Shown one piece after another: positions 12,601 to 25,935 of a DNA stretch of 64,000 bases. The DNA lies in NCBI GenBank assembly GCA_963854835.1, contig OY978526.1:45888640-45952639 (forward strand), written 5' to 3'. How positions within the stretch are numbered: position 1 is the stretch's first letter; each line of letters opens with the position of its first letter. Origin of the DNA: Megamerina dolium. Taxonomy: Eukaryota; Arthropoda; Insecta; Diptera; Megamerinidae. The notes beneath the pieces are model-generated. The model saw only the letters and a list, made by a program, of their open reading frames with translations, was not told where the DNA came from and did no database searches. Both the position numbers and the translations under genes were made by a program.

Positions 12601-13299
12601 TGTAAAATATGTGTAACGTGTTTAAAAGTTATTGGATCAATATTCACCATCAATATTTGTTCTGTATTTGACGAGTCCATTTATTTCTAAAATTTCTTAT
12701 AAACCAAGTTAAAGCTAATTGCAAGTGTATTTTTTCAAGAACTTTCTTTTTAGAAGTAAATAAATAATAATTATAATAATAATAGTAACAATTTCGTATT
12801 GAAGCTATACACAGGGTGTGTAATAACACAATATCTGTCACAATTGGCCTGTACATAATTTATTACAGAATACTTGCTTTTGTATCGGTGTTGATTCTAT
12901 CTATATGTAATCAAAGACACATCATGGCCATTACCATTCAATTATTTTTTGCTGAAGAAAGTAATGTCAAAAAGCGAAAAGTACAAATCTAAAAATATAA
13001 TAATAATGCTGTTTGATTTATGGATGTCATTTCATAAATAAATAAAAATAACAGTAAGTATTATGATTGCTATATAAATATGATAATGCGGACTTCGTTC
13101 GCACATAAATGAGTTATGATGAGCTTTATAAAGCGTTACATTGCGTTCGTATTCATAATACATATTCATGATGGTGATGTTTATAGTAGTTGCATGTTTA
13201 CGTTCGATATAAGGTATATATAGGGTTTCCATTTAGAGAGTACCAACCTTGTAACAAACAAAGAAAAAAAAAAATCTCCTTACAGTCGGCTGGGGCCGA
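9677..13299. other. Interior between foldback arms, no gene found
   Basis: From 9677 to about 10830 there are strongly diverged module-like pieces, such as CAGCGTAGAATAAC...TGTGGATTA and ACCACACCTACTATAAT at about 10410-10620. An open frame of 153 codons at 10360-10821 runs over these and looks accidental. From 10830 to 13299 the DNA is ordinary AT-rich sequence with fly-like CAACAA patches. No transposase, exon or RNA gene was recognised. Confidence 0.5.
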
Positions 13300-14846
13300 C
13301 CAAACTATACCCTGCATATGTAGATTTATATATAAAAAGTTTACTCGAATATCCAACTTTTCTTTTATTTCCACTTTTCGAGAAACAATTTTTGCATATA
13401 CTACTAATTTACACCCGAAATATGGTTGACTTTGACGAAGTAAAAGCATTTTAAGATAATTCCGAGGCTTAGTATGGGAGCTATATAAAAAGTGGGCGTG
13501 GCTTACCACTTTCTAGTAAATCCAATTAATTTTTCAATGTTAATCCACACCTTAAATTTGGTGTCCTAAGTTGAATAGTTTCTAAGTTATGGTGGTTAAC
13601 ATTTTTGTTTAATTTCCTCAACTTTGTATGGGAGCCCCAATAAGAAGTGGGCGTGGTACGCTGATTTTTCGCCAGATTATTTCCGACTACGATATTAATT
13701 TAAGTGTCAATTATGGTTATTGTAGACATAAGATTGCCTAAGTTACAGCTGTTTCAATTTAAAATTTGTATGGGGGCTACGATAAACACAGGGCGTGGTG
13801 CGCCCATTTTCTGTGAGCCTAGTTGCTCGTACAATACTAATCTATACCCTAAGTCTCGTTGTCCTAGGCTAAATGGTTTGTAAGCTATGGAGCTTAAAAT
13901 TTTAGTTTAATTCACTCGACTTTGTATGGGAGACCCATGAAGGAGTGGGCGTGGCACACTGATTTTCTGCCAGATTTTTGCCGACTACGATATTAATTTA
14001 AGTGTCAATTATGGTTATTCTAGACAGAAGATTGCCGAAGTTACAGCTGTTTCAATTTAAAATTTGTATGGGGGCTACGATAAACACTGGGCGTGGTAAA
14101 CCCATTTTCTGTGAGCCTAGTTGGTCGTACAATACTAATCCACACCTTAAATCTCGTTATTCTACGCTGAATAGTTTGCAAGTTATAACCGGTAACATTT
14201 TTTTTAATTTCCATAACTTTGTATGGGAGACCCAAAAATGAGTGGGCGTGGCACATTGATTTTCTGCCATATTATTTCCGACTACCGTGTTAATCTAAGT
14301 GTCAATTATGGTTATTCTAGACAGAAGATTGTAGAAGTTACAGCAGTTTCAATTTAAAAGAAGTACAGACACTTTGTATCGGAGCTACGCTAGAAAGTAG
14401 GCGTGGCTCATCCACTTTTGGTGAGGTTATATAGTAGTATAATATAACTCTATGTGCAAAATATTGTTGTCCCAAGTGGTATATTGTGTGAGTTATAGCA
14501 AGTTAAAGATTTTGAAAATTTCGAGGTTAGTCGCTTTGAATGCTTGCTGTGGGCGTGGTTATTGACCGATCATGCCCAATATCAATCCCCTCCGTACTCT
14601 TGGATCATAGATTACTTATGCCAAATTTCATCGAAATAGCTCAATATTTACTCAAGTTATCGTGCGAACCAGCCAGGTGACAGACAGACGGACGGACGGA
14701 CGGACGGACATCGTTAAATCGAAAATTTAATCGACGCTGATCACGAATATACATCCATGTCTATATCTCCGGAGATTCCTTCAAGTGAACACAAACATCT
14801 GACCGAAATGAATATACCATGCATATTGCATTATGCAGGGTATAAA
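13300..14846 (-). mobile_element. Foldback-like element, right inverted arm
   Basis: The mirror arm of 8808-9676, ending GCATTATGCAGGGTATAAAA. It is longer because it carries extra internal units. Related but more diverged modules continue leftwards to about 13300, where another TATACCCTGCATATG occurs. The terminal part carries CAGGTGACAGACAGACGGAC and a (GGAC)n run at about 14670-14712. The structure of long inverted repeats built of short tandem modules is that of foldback-type elements. No protein is encoded. Confidence 0.8.
13625..14410 (+). repeat. ~298-bp tandem units within right arm
   Basis: GTGTCAATTATGGTTATT occurs at 13704, 14002 and 14299, and TTTGTATGGGAG at about 13622, 13920 and 14218. 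The period is 297-298 bp. Each unit holds two GGGCGTGG modules, one per half-unit, so the unit is itself an older duplication of about 150 bp. Confidence 0.85.
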
Positions 14847-17315
14847 AAAGGACTTTTTATGAAATTCAAATAATAACTTTTATTAAAGATCAACAAATTA
14901 AAAACACAGATCTAATCGAATTGGCGACTCTTTCAATTTTACTTTCATTTGTTTCTTTTTTGTAATAGTTGTTGTCCGAAAAGACATTACAAAGTAAATC
15001 CTTATGAATATATTAAGACATAGATATTTTCTCTTCTGTAATTTTTTATGCTGAAATAGACTCTAACTTAGATGCTCTAATCGTACAAAACGGGAAGTCA
15101 TGTTCTTGCCACAACGTGATGTCAAGTGTCACTGCAATTCTATAATATATTTTGGACTCAAAAATGAAGTTTAAAGATCATACTGTCAATATTAAAGAAG
15201 AAGATAAGAGCGTATAATATGTCGTTTCATCTATAGAAGCTCCAAGCTCACATTTCATAACAAAATGATAATATTTATTGTACCCAATCTGGTCAAACTA
15301 CTTTTACTGTTATATCATATAAGCAAAAATATCCCAAAATCAGAATAATAAAGTCGTGCCACTTAAATTTATATGCGAAAGTTCGGGGTTAAGTTTTTTC
15401 TAATACATGATATAACCCCGTGCCCTAATATGAAGCAGCAAGTACATTTATAAAAGACTGTGTATATAAAAGATATGATAAGATTTCAAAAATCGGACAG
15501 GAAAATCAATTCAATTAAATTTTTTCCGGTATAATAAAAATATGAGTAAGCACCAGTTAACCGAAGGAAGAAAGGTCACTTATTAAGATATGTGCTCATA
15601 ATATTCGAATCATATAACCAGCTTTTCTTTTAAAGGTCCAATAATTGACTACTACTCTAATGTACGTATACACACATATATATTATATATGCAAATATAT
15701 TCATACATAAAGCTTGAAGTGTCACTCATTTTAGCACATTTTATTGCTGCTCTAATTAATGCCAGTCACAAAAAAAAAAACAAAAGTAATATTACTTTCG
15801 AATATGCATATACGTACGATCGTAAGAAACTGAAGTATAAATGAAAAGAGGCTAAAATATTTATTAAATATGCATATGCCTATATCAGTGTGTGCATACG
15901 ACTGTATCAGTGTTTGTGTATGTATGTGCATGTGACGCAAGCAGTACAAGGCCGAAAGAAATAGTTAGCTATATTATTCTGTATTTTGTTGTTGTTGCTA
16001 CTGTTTTTGCTCTAAGCATTTAATATGTTAGTTACATGACAGTACAATAAACATATGCATATACTTAGCATATGCGTACGCGATATCAGTAAGTGCAGGG
16101 GAAAATATTATCATGAAATGAAATAACAAGGTGAAACTAGACACTTGTATTATGAAATGAAATATCAAGGTAAAACCTATCAGTGTAAATCCTTGAAACA
16201 TTTTAATCTCAAAAGCTTACCAAATAGAAATTACGTGTGTCAGTTAAAACGTTTGATCTTTCAATGGAGTACCATATTGTTTAAGACAACAACATATATG
16301 TAGGTTCTTGGATGTTGAATTACGCATTACCCAAAACATGAAGGGTTACAAAGATATTTTCGCGTAATATTACTTTCCAAATCTAGTTGATTTGTAATCG
16401 TATTCCAAGCATGCTTTGGAAATTGTTGATATTTCTATTATATATAATCATTATGTTATTATGCTTACTCAATTGTTTATTGAATATATTTATACGCAGC
16501 ACTGTAAACATTTTGTCAATAATATGTTTGCAATCGTGTTGTAGATCATTGCAATAGCTATAAGAGAAACAATAACAACGTCAGGCAGAGACACACCAAC
16601 AATAGAAAATAAATGTCTTCCGAACATGAAATACCAATTCCAACTGCTATGACAATTTCATATTTCATAAAACTACATGTTATTTCCTTTTTGGTTCCGA
16701 TGTGTGTATATAATAGAGCATGTAAGTTGAAACTACATATCTATAAATATATTAGAATGGTAGCAGAGGCACAGTCAGGAGGTTCAGGGAGGAAATCCCT
16801 ACCTTGGCCAACAAACCAGTTATCAAATTAAACACAATATAGATAGATTAAAAAAGTTCTTCATATTTCTTTTACACAACACGCATTTACACTTAAGTTT
16901 ACTAATTCTATTTTTATGCAAACTATTTTGACAACTTGAAAGTCAACAATTAATCTGATTATGTCCTTTTAAACAGTGTTTTTTTTATATCTAAAAAATG
17001 ATTTATTGAATTTTAAAATAACATTCCTCGCAAATTGAAGAATTAATGTTTTAAAGTAATCGAAACGGCCAATATTTCGATAAATATAAGAAAATAACAG
17101 TATTTGCGATTTTATATTTCATTGACTATATAATGACAGAACCCGATTATCAGTTTAATTGATTGGTGCAAAGAAATTCTGAAAAAATTCGAATTTTAAG
17201 CCATCCGCATTTCATAGAAATTGGCAAACTGCGAAATTCTGATATGCTACAATAAATCACCATTTTCGGAATATGTTTAGATTTCTCATGTATACTTCTG
17301 TTTTTTTTTTTTCAA
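14847..17315. other. Non-coding AT-rich stretch
   Basis: No recognisable gene or transposon. A block at 17067-17170 resembles 60542-60650 (see separate entry). The open frames present are 60-80 codons and lack motif or codon structure. Confidence 0.45.
17067..17170 (+). repeat. Dispersed repeat, copy 1
   Basis: About 100 bp aligning by eye at roughly 70% with 60542-60650. Shared blocks include CCAATATTTCG, ATTTCATTGA or ATTTCGTTGA, ATAATGACAGAA or ATAATGATAGAA, and AGTTTAA. Both copies lie a few hundred bp to the left of a SINE in the same orientation. Family unknown. Confidence 0.6.
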
Positions 17316-17537
17316 GTCGCTCTTATAGGCCCCGAAGGATCTTTTGGCCGAGGCTCTTTTCCAATCCTGTAGTGTCTGCTAAATTTAGGAACGGCAGAAC
17401 CCTTGTGACGTCACTTTTTCTGAGCTTTATCACAGAGCTTTTTTAGAAGCATACTCACGGCAAATTGTTACCGCTAGAAGAATTCCCAAGTTCTTGCCGA
17501 TAGGAAGGTACTAGCCACCGAGCTACCGCACTCATGT
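17316..17537 (-). mobile_element. tRNA-derived SINE, copy C (decayed)
   Basis: It shares GGCCCCGAAGGATCTTTTGG, ACGGCAGAACCCTTGTGACG, GAGCTTTATCACAGAGC and the right-end remnant of the A box (CACCGAGCTACCGCA). Two internal deletions remove the segment around GGACAGTATTAGAAGGGACC and the whole B-box part of the head. A run of T precedes its 3' end in place of (TA)n. An old copy. Confidence 0.8.
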
Positions 17538-20500
17538 ACACAGTGGATCTATTTTTGTCGTGCTGTGTAATTATTGATTTTTGTATACCAAGTATATTAT
17601 GATAAACACTGCCTTCATTAACTGCAATACTTAAAATATGTACTCAAACTGTACCTGCATGATAGTGATTATTTCAAGTTTTGTGACTACAAACCCCTAT
17701 TCGCAGGAAGCTGTGCTTTTTTATTTTCATTTGAAGAAAAATGTTTCAAAAAGTCTTCGCATGCTGTGTGAGACTTTTGGAGAACAGACTCCATCACTTT
17801 CAACTTTTGCATAAAGAGCCTAACGAAAGGCCAGCAATTGAAGGTTTTATTCGACGAAGAACCGTGTTGATCTTGAAAGAAACATGTTGAACATTTGGGT
17901 GGACCTCGATACGCCATTTCATTGTATCTAAAGAACATGGATATGATCCAGAAAAATCAGTCGAAAAGCGAGCAATCCCCACTTGTTAAGGATGCGGATA
18001 TTAAAAAAATATTTACAGCTGTAACATATTTATAATGCGGATTAGTATTGTAAGTATTGATGTACTGTTGATACAAAGTGCTTGAATTTAAATTTAACCA
18101 ACCATATTTGTCGCTTAATATTCTATTATAGACGGAATAAGCCGGAAATAAATTCAGCAAACCACGCACACTTTTTAATGTGTCTCGCAAAAAACAAAAT
18201 TTGTTGAAGAAAATTTAAACCGCTCAGGGTGGAAAATAGTTGCAAAATTGAACAATAGTGCACATGCATGCATGTCTGGCAAAAGATAATGCGGAGTATG
18301 CTTTCTGAAAGATGTGAAAGATGGAGCACTAAAAGAGCGTTGCTGTATACTCGGAGAATAAGTAGAACGTCATATTTTGATATACGAAATATATTTTTAG
18401 GGAAAGCAGCCGACCGTAGTTTCGGGTTAGATATAAGGTTTGATAGAAGGTAAGGAGGTAAGGAGGGAGGTAATTTTAGCCTCTGCAGTGCCACAATCCG
18501 TGATTCTGAAGAAAACTATGTGCCAGCTGGTTTTCCATTTTGTTATAATCTCGCCACAAGAATAGAACTGCTTTTAAAAATGCAGTACTTTTGTAAATAA
18601 TCTATAATAATTATAATCAATAAATACTGGCAAAAAGCATACTCCATCAAAAATATTAATACTAAAATAACAACGATAACGTCCCTTGCCAATAGCAAGG
18701 TAATATAAATATAAGTATCATTAGGATTATGCTATCGATGAACGTTTCATACCACTTCCCAATTCGCGTATATGATATTAAAGCCAATAGTCAACATCAG
18801 AGTAAGTGAATCTCTTTATCGAATTATCAAAGTTAGGAAATAATCGTCCATTTCTATATAAATGGACATAAAAAACAATTTAATAAAAACAACAAGCAGG
18901 AGCATATATAGCATATATACAAAACAAATATACTTCATCAGCTAACAATTAAATTCCCAAAAGAGGCAATGAGAGAAAATCTCTTAAATAACAATAAAAC
19001 ACATAATTCTGTAGAAGAGTCATTGCCTGACGGCGAGCCTAAATGTAAATAACCGCAAAATAGAAGAAAGCGACAACCGAAAGCATTCGCATACTACTAT
19101 CGTATACTCGTATACACGTTCATTGAGTATTCACACACATACATACATGCTCAAGGCGAAGAAAATGTATTTACTATGATGATATTGAGACTTGAAGAGA
19201 TTGCCCACACTCAACAATTCGAATATCTACAGTTGTATTCCCTTATGATCACTGTGGCGCAAAGTGATTTTGAAAGTGCGGAAACTGAAAGTTGACGATA
19301 TGAAACTGGGTCCATGTAAATTTGGGTCAAAATATGATGTTTCTGTATTTTAGAAAAGTTTGCGACCATGCTGAAAAATCAAGAAATTTTACACAACTTC
19401 ACTGCTGTTATCGAAATGCTAATGAACTTTTGAATGAATGAATTTTTAAGAATTTAAACAGCGTATTAAGCTGCTAGAATTTAATATCAATACCAAAAAT
19501 TGAACAAACTGATATCAATTTTGTGACAAAAATCTAATTTTATCTTGGCAATGTATGGAATCAAATCACTGTGCGGCGGTAGAAGTAAAATATATGCCAA
19601 TAAAAGCCGCAATTGATAAGTAGGAGATAGCAGTAACAACAACAACAATAATAAGTTTAACAACATAAATGTTGGAAGGAATGAAGGCAACAAATTTCAA
19701 CCTCAATTTGGTAAATTCTATTACAATGCAATACAATACTTACTACTTACTTAAAGTACGTGCATGTGCGCAAGAAAGAGAAAGCAACATAAGAGGAAGT
19801 GGCGCCGTTAATATCTAAGTAATGAATGATGAGTGTTGCGAGGTGCTGAAATCACATGGGAAAAGTATGTATTGAAAATGCGATATTGCAAACATTGGCA
19901 AAAATACATAAATAAAACAGAAGGGAACATGAACATGTAGATAATAAAGAGGATTAAAAAGGGAAAAATACAAAAATAAATAAATAAAATGCGGAAGCGT
20001 ATAACAGCGGATAACAGCAGATAAATGAACAATATCCAATTTCATTTTGATTGTTTGCCAATCTTTTCTGGTTATCTTAAGGAAGAGAGTGAAGAAGTAT
20101 TGGTTTTTTTTCATGTCTTCCGGAAAATTTAACCCATCGAGTAGGAAAGCAAAAGCACATGGTAGATGATGACAAAAGTTTACAATATTTTAATAATACA
20201 GATTATTTGATGGAGATAAAAGATAATAACAATACAAATGTGTTGTTGTTAATTAGTAAAAAATTTGCTCTTAGGTTCTGCACAAATTCGGATATGATAA
20301 GCCTTTAGTGTACATATTCATATATTGGTCAATCCTATTTCAGAGTCATACTTCTGTATACATACTTACTTAAATACTTATGTAGGCATTACAACCGAAA
20401 ATCGATTTAAGCCGAATCTAACATGCTTCGCCCGCCAACTCTTAACTTCGTTAGCTGGCGCAAGTTTGAAATTCCAAGCGCTGTCAAGTTCTCGACTACT

Positions 20501-23500
20501 TTGTCTAACACCATTCGGTTGACATAATCTAGCCAGCGCAGCTGCTGAATTCATACTTACACTATATCCAGTCCGTGTAAATGTAATGTAAACGGAAAAA
20601 TGTTCTTCAGCTGTCTAGGTGTTGTCAAAAGATGTGATACGAGGGCCGGTATGATACTGAAATCGTTGTTGGAAAATATGGCAGTATTGTTTCAACTTGG
20701 ATATCTTATATCTTTCTTTGCTACTGATTATCCCTTTCATTTTATTTGATCATACTGTGTATGTGAGAGAGAGATGCCGGTGGGCTCATACCTTGGTTGA
20801 GTTGTACTGATTTTTCTGCTACTTGAACTACCGACTGCTTTTTGCTTTAAAAGAATTAAAATTGTATTTGTGATTAATCATTCTTTTTAGTAATAAAATA
20901 ATAAATTATAAATATAAAATCTACTTGTATGCGTTTTCGGGGTTGTTGATGACTGTTATCAAATCTTGCTGTTGTTGTCGCAAATTTTAGTTATAATTAT
21001 AACGAGAGAAAAATATATATAAAAAAAGAAAAAAAGGGCGCGCTCTTTCCGTATTGTTAGGGAAAAATATATATATAAGAAGAAAAAAAAGAAGAACAAG
21101 AATAACGAATCGACTGCTGACTGATCAAGTCAGAGTTGCATTCGCCTTCTATAAAGGTGGCACCAGACAGTGCGCGTGATGTAATAGTCTGGCGTAGACA
21201 CATACATATATTTAAGTATTCGACGATGGTCAGTTTCAAAGTTTTAGGTGAGGTGAATGCTGGATGTTACTATCAAAATATTCCCACAAATATTCTAAAT
21301 CTGGTTGTATTGTCTTATTTTATGATCCACTAAAGCTATACTGCATTTAGATGGTTGTAAGTGGTGGAGGGACAAACTAATATTATCTAAAATACATAGT
21401 TATCCACCGTCATAACACAAATCGTTATCTAAATACTAGCTTTTTCTTAAATCGACAATATTTGTTAGATTCTAATCATAAATGCAACATTGCTATTATG
21501 TACAAATGTATAACATAGCATATGTATTGTAAATATATGCATAAAATAACACTGTAAACATTTCAATGAATGGCTTAACTCCAGATAACGAAGCGGATCC
21601 AAAACGAAAAAAAAAATAACACAAAAAAACCTCAAGCACTAAAATTATAACAAATAATCTAAGCAAATGTCAACATAAGTACTTTTCAACTTTTGCTATA
21701 GCATTTTACCTTCCACACACACACACACACACACTCACACATAGTTATATATATTTTACTAGCCTACAAATAACGAAACCCTAAAGGCAAAGCATCACTC
21801 GTATAGTATATAAAGTAAACGAAAGGATGTCGTAGCGAGTTAAGAGAGAAAAAAAAAATTAAAATAAATAGTGAAATTGGGATGGAAAAATGTAAATCTG
21901 CGATTTTTCTTGTCGCAGCAAATGTTACATGCTTTGTTAACCGCATAAGAAGTACGAGAATACCATATAAAAACAACAACAACAGTAAGGAAATAGTAAC
22001 AAATGCCAAAAAGGAGAAAAATCCACAATTTGATCCCGAAGTCAAAATCACTGTTGAGCGGCAAGTCAAACAAACGTCATTTCATTTAAGAAGCATTTAA
22101 CTGAAAAAGTGACTGACTTTCTGAAAGAATGAACGAATGCGGTGGTGGTGGTAATACATATATATAAACGAGTAAGAATGCGGCGTAAAGTTTGAATTGA
22201 AGTGGCAGGCGAAGTGGCAGTAGTCGTAAAGAAGAATAAAAATCTAACGAGACAACAACGAGAACGCAATGCTATAGATGGGGCTTAAATGTTTCGCTCA
22301 TATATTCTTTTGCAGTTATCTTCCTCTTTAAGTTCTTATTTTAATACAGAAATTAGTAGTAAAATGAGTCGCTCAGTTGAATAGACCAAAGCGACGAAGT
22401 GTGGTTACTTAGGCGGTACTATGTGAATGGGTAGGAGAAAGTTAGAGATATGAAGGAAAGAAAAAAAAAGCCATCTCTTTTTCACTAAGCTTGAAGGACA
22501 TGCTCGTTATTATGTAAATATCTTTCTTTGGTGTCTTCATCTTCAACTGTAATATGCAATGACAATGAAGCATAGTACTTCATCTACATGTTTCCATGTA
22601 TAAGTAGTTATACGTATGTATTGTCTTCCAGTGGTGAAAGTGCTGGAAAGGGTCAGAGCGTTGTAAGAGTTGAAAGAAATAAGTTTGCCTTTTTGAAGAG
22701 TCTCTCATTAAATTATTGCAACAGCAACAGTAGCAGCAGCAATCAGTCGGGTTAATATGCTGTTCGTTAGTAAACGGGTAAATGGTGGTGACTGTTGAGG
22801 CAATAACGATGTTAGCAACTGACTTTTATTGCTTTTTGCTTTCTTGCACAAATCGTACATACACTCATAATGTGTGTGCTCTTACGCAAGCGAGTTAGAA
22901 AGTGTGTGAAAGTAAAAATAAAGTAACAACGACTTGCTTAGTACAGTAAAGCAAATCAACAGCAATAAGCATTCGCAGTTTAAACAACGCGAATAAAATA
23001 AGTCTTAATTTGTTGTTAAGGGTGGGGAAAAAGAGAAACAACAACAACAATTAGCTTTTAACTTAATTGTTTGGGTTGTTTATTTTTCTTCTTTTTTTCG
23101 CTATTCTCTCATTTTCATTTCCATGTACAAAATACGTTCTTGCTATTTTTATTTTTATTGTTATTGTTGTTGTCGTAGTTGTAATTGTGTAAGAAATTAA
23201 CTTTACCCGGCAAACACTGGCCGTTTTGGTTTGTTTCATTGTAGATTGTATTCTTTGGTAAGTACGCTCATTCATAGAATAAAAAAAAAACAAAAACAAA
23301 AACATAGTATGCAACATCACATTATACATACATGAAGTATACGCGAGTAACTATTGATTATAATACAATACATTGACGGAAAATTAAAATTGAGGTCAAG
23401 GTCGATTTACGTTACACAAAAGACACACTGAGGTACATGTTCATACACACATAAGGATATATACAGTTATAACATAAAGTGAAATTGAAGAAGACAAATG

Positions 23501-24464
23501 GATGTGACTGTGTTTTCTTAAATATTTTCAAATTTTTAACTTCGATAGTACTGAAACTCACATATACTAGCTTACAGTTTTATAATTCCGTTCGTATAGG
23601 CTACAATGATTCGTTTGAAAACATTATTTTGTATTGCTGGCAAGTACGGTTCTAATCCGAATCCACCATTCCATTCATGAACTCATCCGTCCGTTACTAA
23701 AAATCTCAATTTTCACCAAGATAGCATTATAATTCTAGCACTTATTGTGCGTACAAAGAAATAGACAGACAGGCACAACCAAATCGACTTGAATAGTGAT
23801 TCCATGGATTATATGTGGAAAGGAAAGCACAAACTTGGTATACCCGTAACTTTTTGAGTGTACGATATACAAATAAATAATAATGTAGTCGATTGTTGTA
23901 GCTGTAGTTAGCAAAAGACAAAAAATAAAATTACAAGAAAAGGTGTAATTGGCATTGGAATATCTTTAAAAAAAGTTTTCGTTAGTAATTTGAATTTCTT
24001 AATTTGAAAACTTTTTTTCTAACATATAAATTATTTGAATTTCTGCATTTCATTCTTTGCTTACGTTTAATGCACCTATATGTATAGTACACGTGCGTTC
24101 TGTTGGTGAATAGTACTATACTATATATTTAAGTTGGTACTGAATTTATTTGAGTCATTCAACTTTAATGGTTCAAAACGAGCTCATAACTATGGAACAA
24201 TTTGAATTTGAATGACACAACAAATTAATGATTGTGAAATTCATGTAATCGGAAAAATAATGAAGCTTCGATTTGTGGACCAAAAAAAAAAACTTAGTTT
24301 TTTAATATTATGGTGGTCTGGTGGTGTTTTCGCAAGGTAACGTGTCTATCTGCCTCAACCGGGTGGATCTAGGGCAATCCTTGTTGAACTCATCGCAAGT
24401 CAGCTCACTGGCTGTCATGTAGTTTGATCTGAGCGCTATGTGATGATACCTTTATTTCTTAAAG
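17538..24464. other. Long non-coding stretch
   Basis: Nearly 7 kb of AT-rich DNA with many CAACAA, AGAGAA and GTTGTT patches and a (CA)n run at 21714-21734. No exon with convincing codon structure, no transposase or RT motif and no RNA gene was seen. The texture is like a large fly intron or intergenic region. Confidence 0.45.
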
Positions 24465-25145
24465 ATGGGTAGTCATATAGCTCGCTCTGCTTACTATGTG
24501 ATGGCGCTTTCACTATTATTCATCCAGGAAATGCGATGGACGGGACAGGGCTGCTCCAAAAGAGCTACCTGTGACAAATACTACAGTTGTCATGCTGAAA
24601 AGCACGAATTAGGATGTGAATTTTTGGTCAGCAAGAGACTACGACATCTTGTCTCACATTTCGCGCCTGTTAACGAGCGGCTGGCCACAATCCGCATCAA
24701 GGCAAAATTCTTCAACATCAACCCTACATGTACCCACGCTCCGGCGAATGAGAAGGACAATGTGACCAAGGAGAGCTTCTTTCAGCACCTCGAAGAAGCT
24801 TATGACTGCTGCTCGTGCCACGATATCAAAATCGTGCTTGACGACTTTAATGCCAGGGTGGGCCAGGAAAGTACCTTTGGCCCAACTGTCGGAAAATTCT
24901 GCCTATACCAGAACACCTCCGATAACGGAATGAGGCTGATCGACTTCGCCGCAGCACGAAACATGGTAATTGGTGGTACCAGATTCCAGCATCTCGACAT
25001 CCACAAAGCGACATGACTGTCTCTAGATCAACGTACAAGAAACCAAATTGATCATGTGGTGATTGACGGAAGGCATGCTTCCAGTGTGATGGACGTGAAA
25101 TCGATCCATGGTGCCAATATCGACTCGGATCACTACCTACTAGAT
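24465..25145 (+). pseudogene. RTE-type LINE endonuclease fragment
   Basis: The frame gives the endonuclease of an RTE-clade non-LTR retrotransposon: FIQEMRWTGQG (catalytic Glu), INPTCTHAPANEKD, DIKIVLDDFNARVG (usually GDFNARVG), NGMRLIDFAAARNMVIG, and after a TGA at 25014 the same frame continues to [12 protein letters not shown] and NIDSDHYLL with the terminal Asp-His pair. Almost the whole EN domain survives with one nonsense change, apparently Trp to stop. The reverse transcriptase is absent: the sequence switches at about 25146 to an unrelated LINE in the opposite orientation. The 5' end is truncated, and 24308-24464 shows no clear match. Confidence 0.85.
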
Positions 25146-25146
25146 G

Positions 25147-25561
25147 TAGTATCATTGTGTTTCATTGAAGATAGAAACGCACTGCATTTACGTTTAGAGT
25201 TAACAAAATCATAAAAGATTTTGGGATTTCGAACTATGTCAGATTTTATTTTATTTACATAATCTTTATAACATTTTTTATTAAGATTGTTGTATCTATG
25301 TCGGAGAGAAGAGCATTTAGAATAATCAGAGATTTTACAGGTTTTCATGTATGTTTCCATAGAACGTGATTTCATGTTTTTAATCCTTTTGAACTCCTTT
25401 GTAAACCAAGCAGCGTTGTTCTTTTTGTTTGATACTTCACATTTGGGAACATATAACAGGAAAGCGTCGTACATTATGTTACTACAGGTAATAACAGCCT
25501 CATCAACATCATCAACATTTTGTGGCCAGATTGTGGCAGATAAAATATTCATAAGTTTCAA
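25147..25561 (-). pseudogene. LINE linker fragment, Jockey/CR1-like
   Basis: On the minus strand an uninterrupted frame reads WFTKEFKRIKNMKSRSMETY, then YSKCSSLRHRYNNLNKKCYK and [17 protein letters not shown]. This is the typical basic region between the endonuclease and the reverse transcriptase of Jockey/CR1-type LINE ORF2 proteins (PWF.KEL..LKN.K.., then NPK.FW.FV..KR). Neither the EN nor the RT domain is attached. It meets the RTE fragment tail to tail at about 25146. The clade is not certain. Confidence 0.65.
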
Positions 25562-25579
25562 ACAATTGGTTTTATCAAA

Positions 25580-25935
25580 TTAATAACGGAAATTCCTATT
25601 TCGTTTATTTGACATAGAATTGCATTGCGGGTAATTATTGTGGATTTCGTAAGATAATTCAAGTGAGGGATGGTAAGGGTTTTGCTGGACATATGAAAAG
25701 GCTACAACATGATATGTTGCAAGTTGCCCCGTCTTGTTCAAAATATATATTGTCCTACTTGTTTTCATCAATTTCCGAAAATAACAAATCGGTTAACATG
25801 CTCCGATAACGCTCGACATTCAAAGTAATGGAAAGTTCATCTGCGTTCTTAAAAAATATTTGGACGATTTCCAAACGTTGTGATAACGTGAATTTGTTCA
25901 TGATGTAATGGCAAAGCTTACTGAATATAAAGAAC
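25580..25935 (-). pseudogene. Mariner-like transposase relic (helix-turn-helix plus part of core)
   Basis: Minus strand: MNKFTLSQRLEIVQIFFKN is the helix-turn-helix start of an insect mariner-like transposase (compare MERLTPHQ at 58617). It is joined by an internal deletion to NVERYRSMLTDLLFSEIDEN, the block that normally follows VTVNGERYR, then in another frame to a degraded CHTA-like region. Most of the catalytic domain is gone. It lies immediately beside the LINE fragment at 25147-25561. Confidence 0.65.

Noticed and set aside
20390..20560. Possible LINE 3' fragment (locally higher G+C)
   Set aside because: No RT or finger motif could be read in any frame; nothing beyond base composition supports it.
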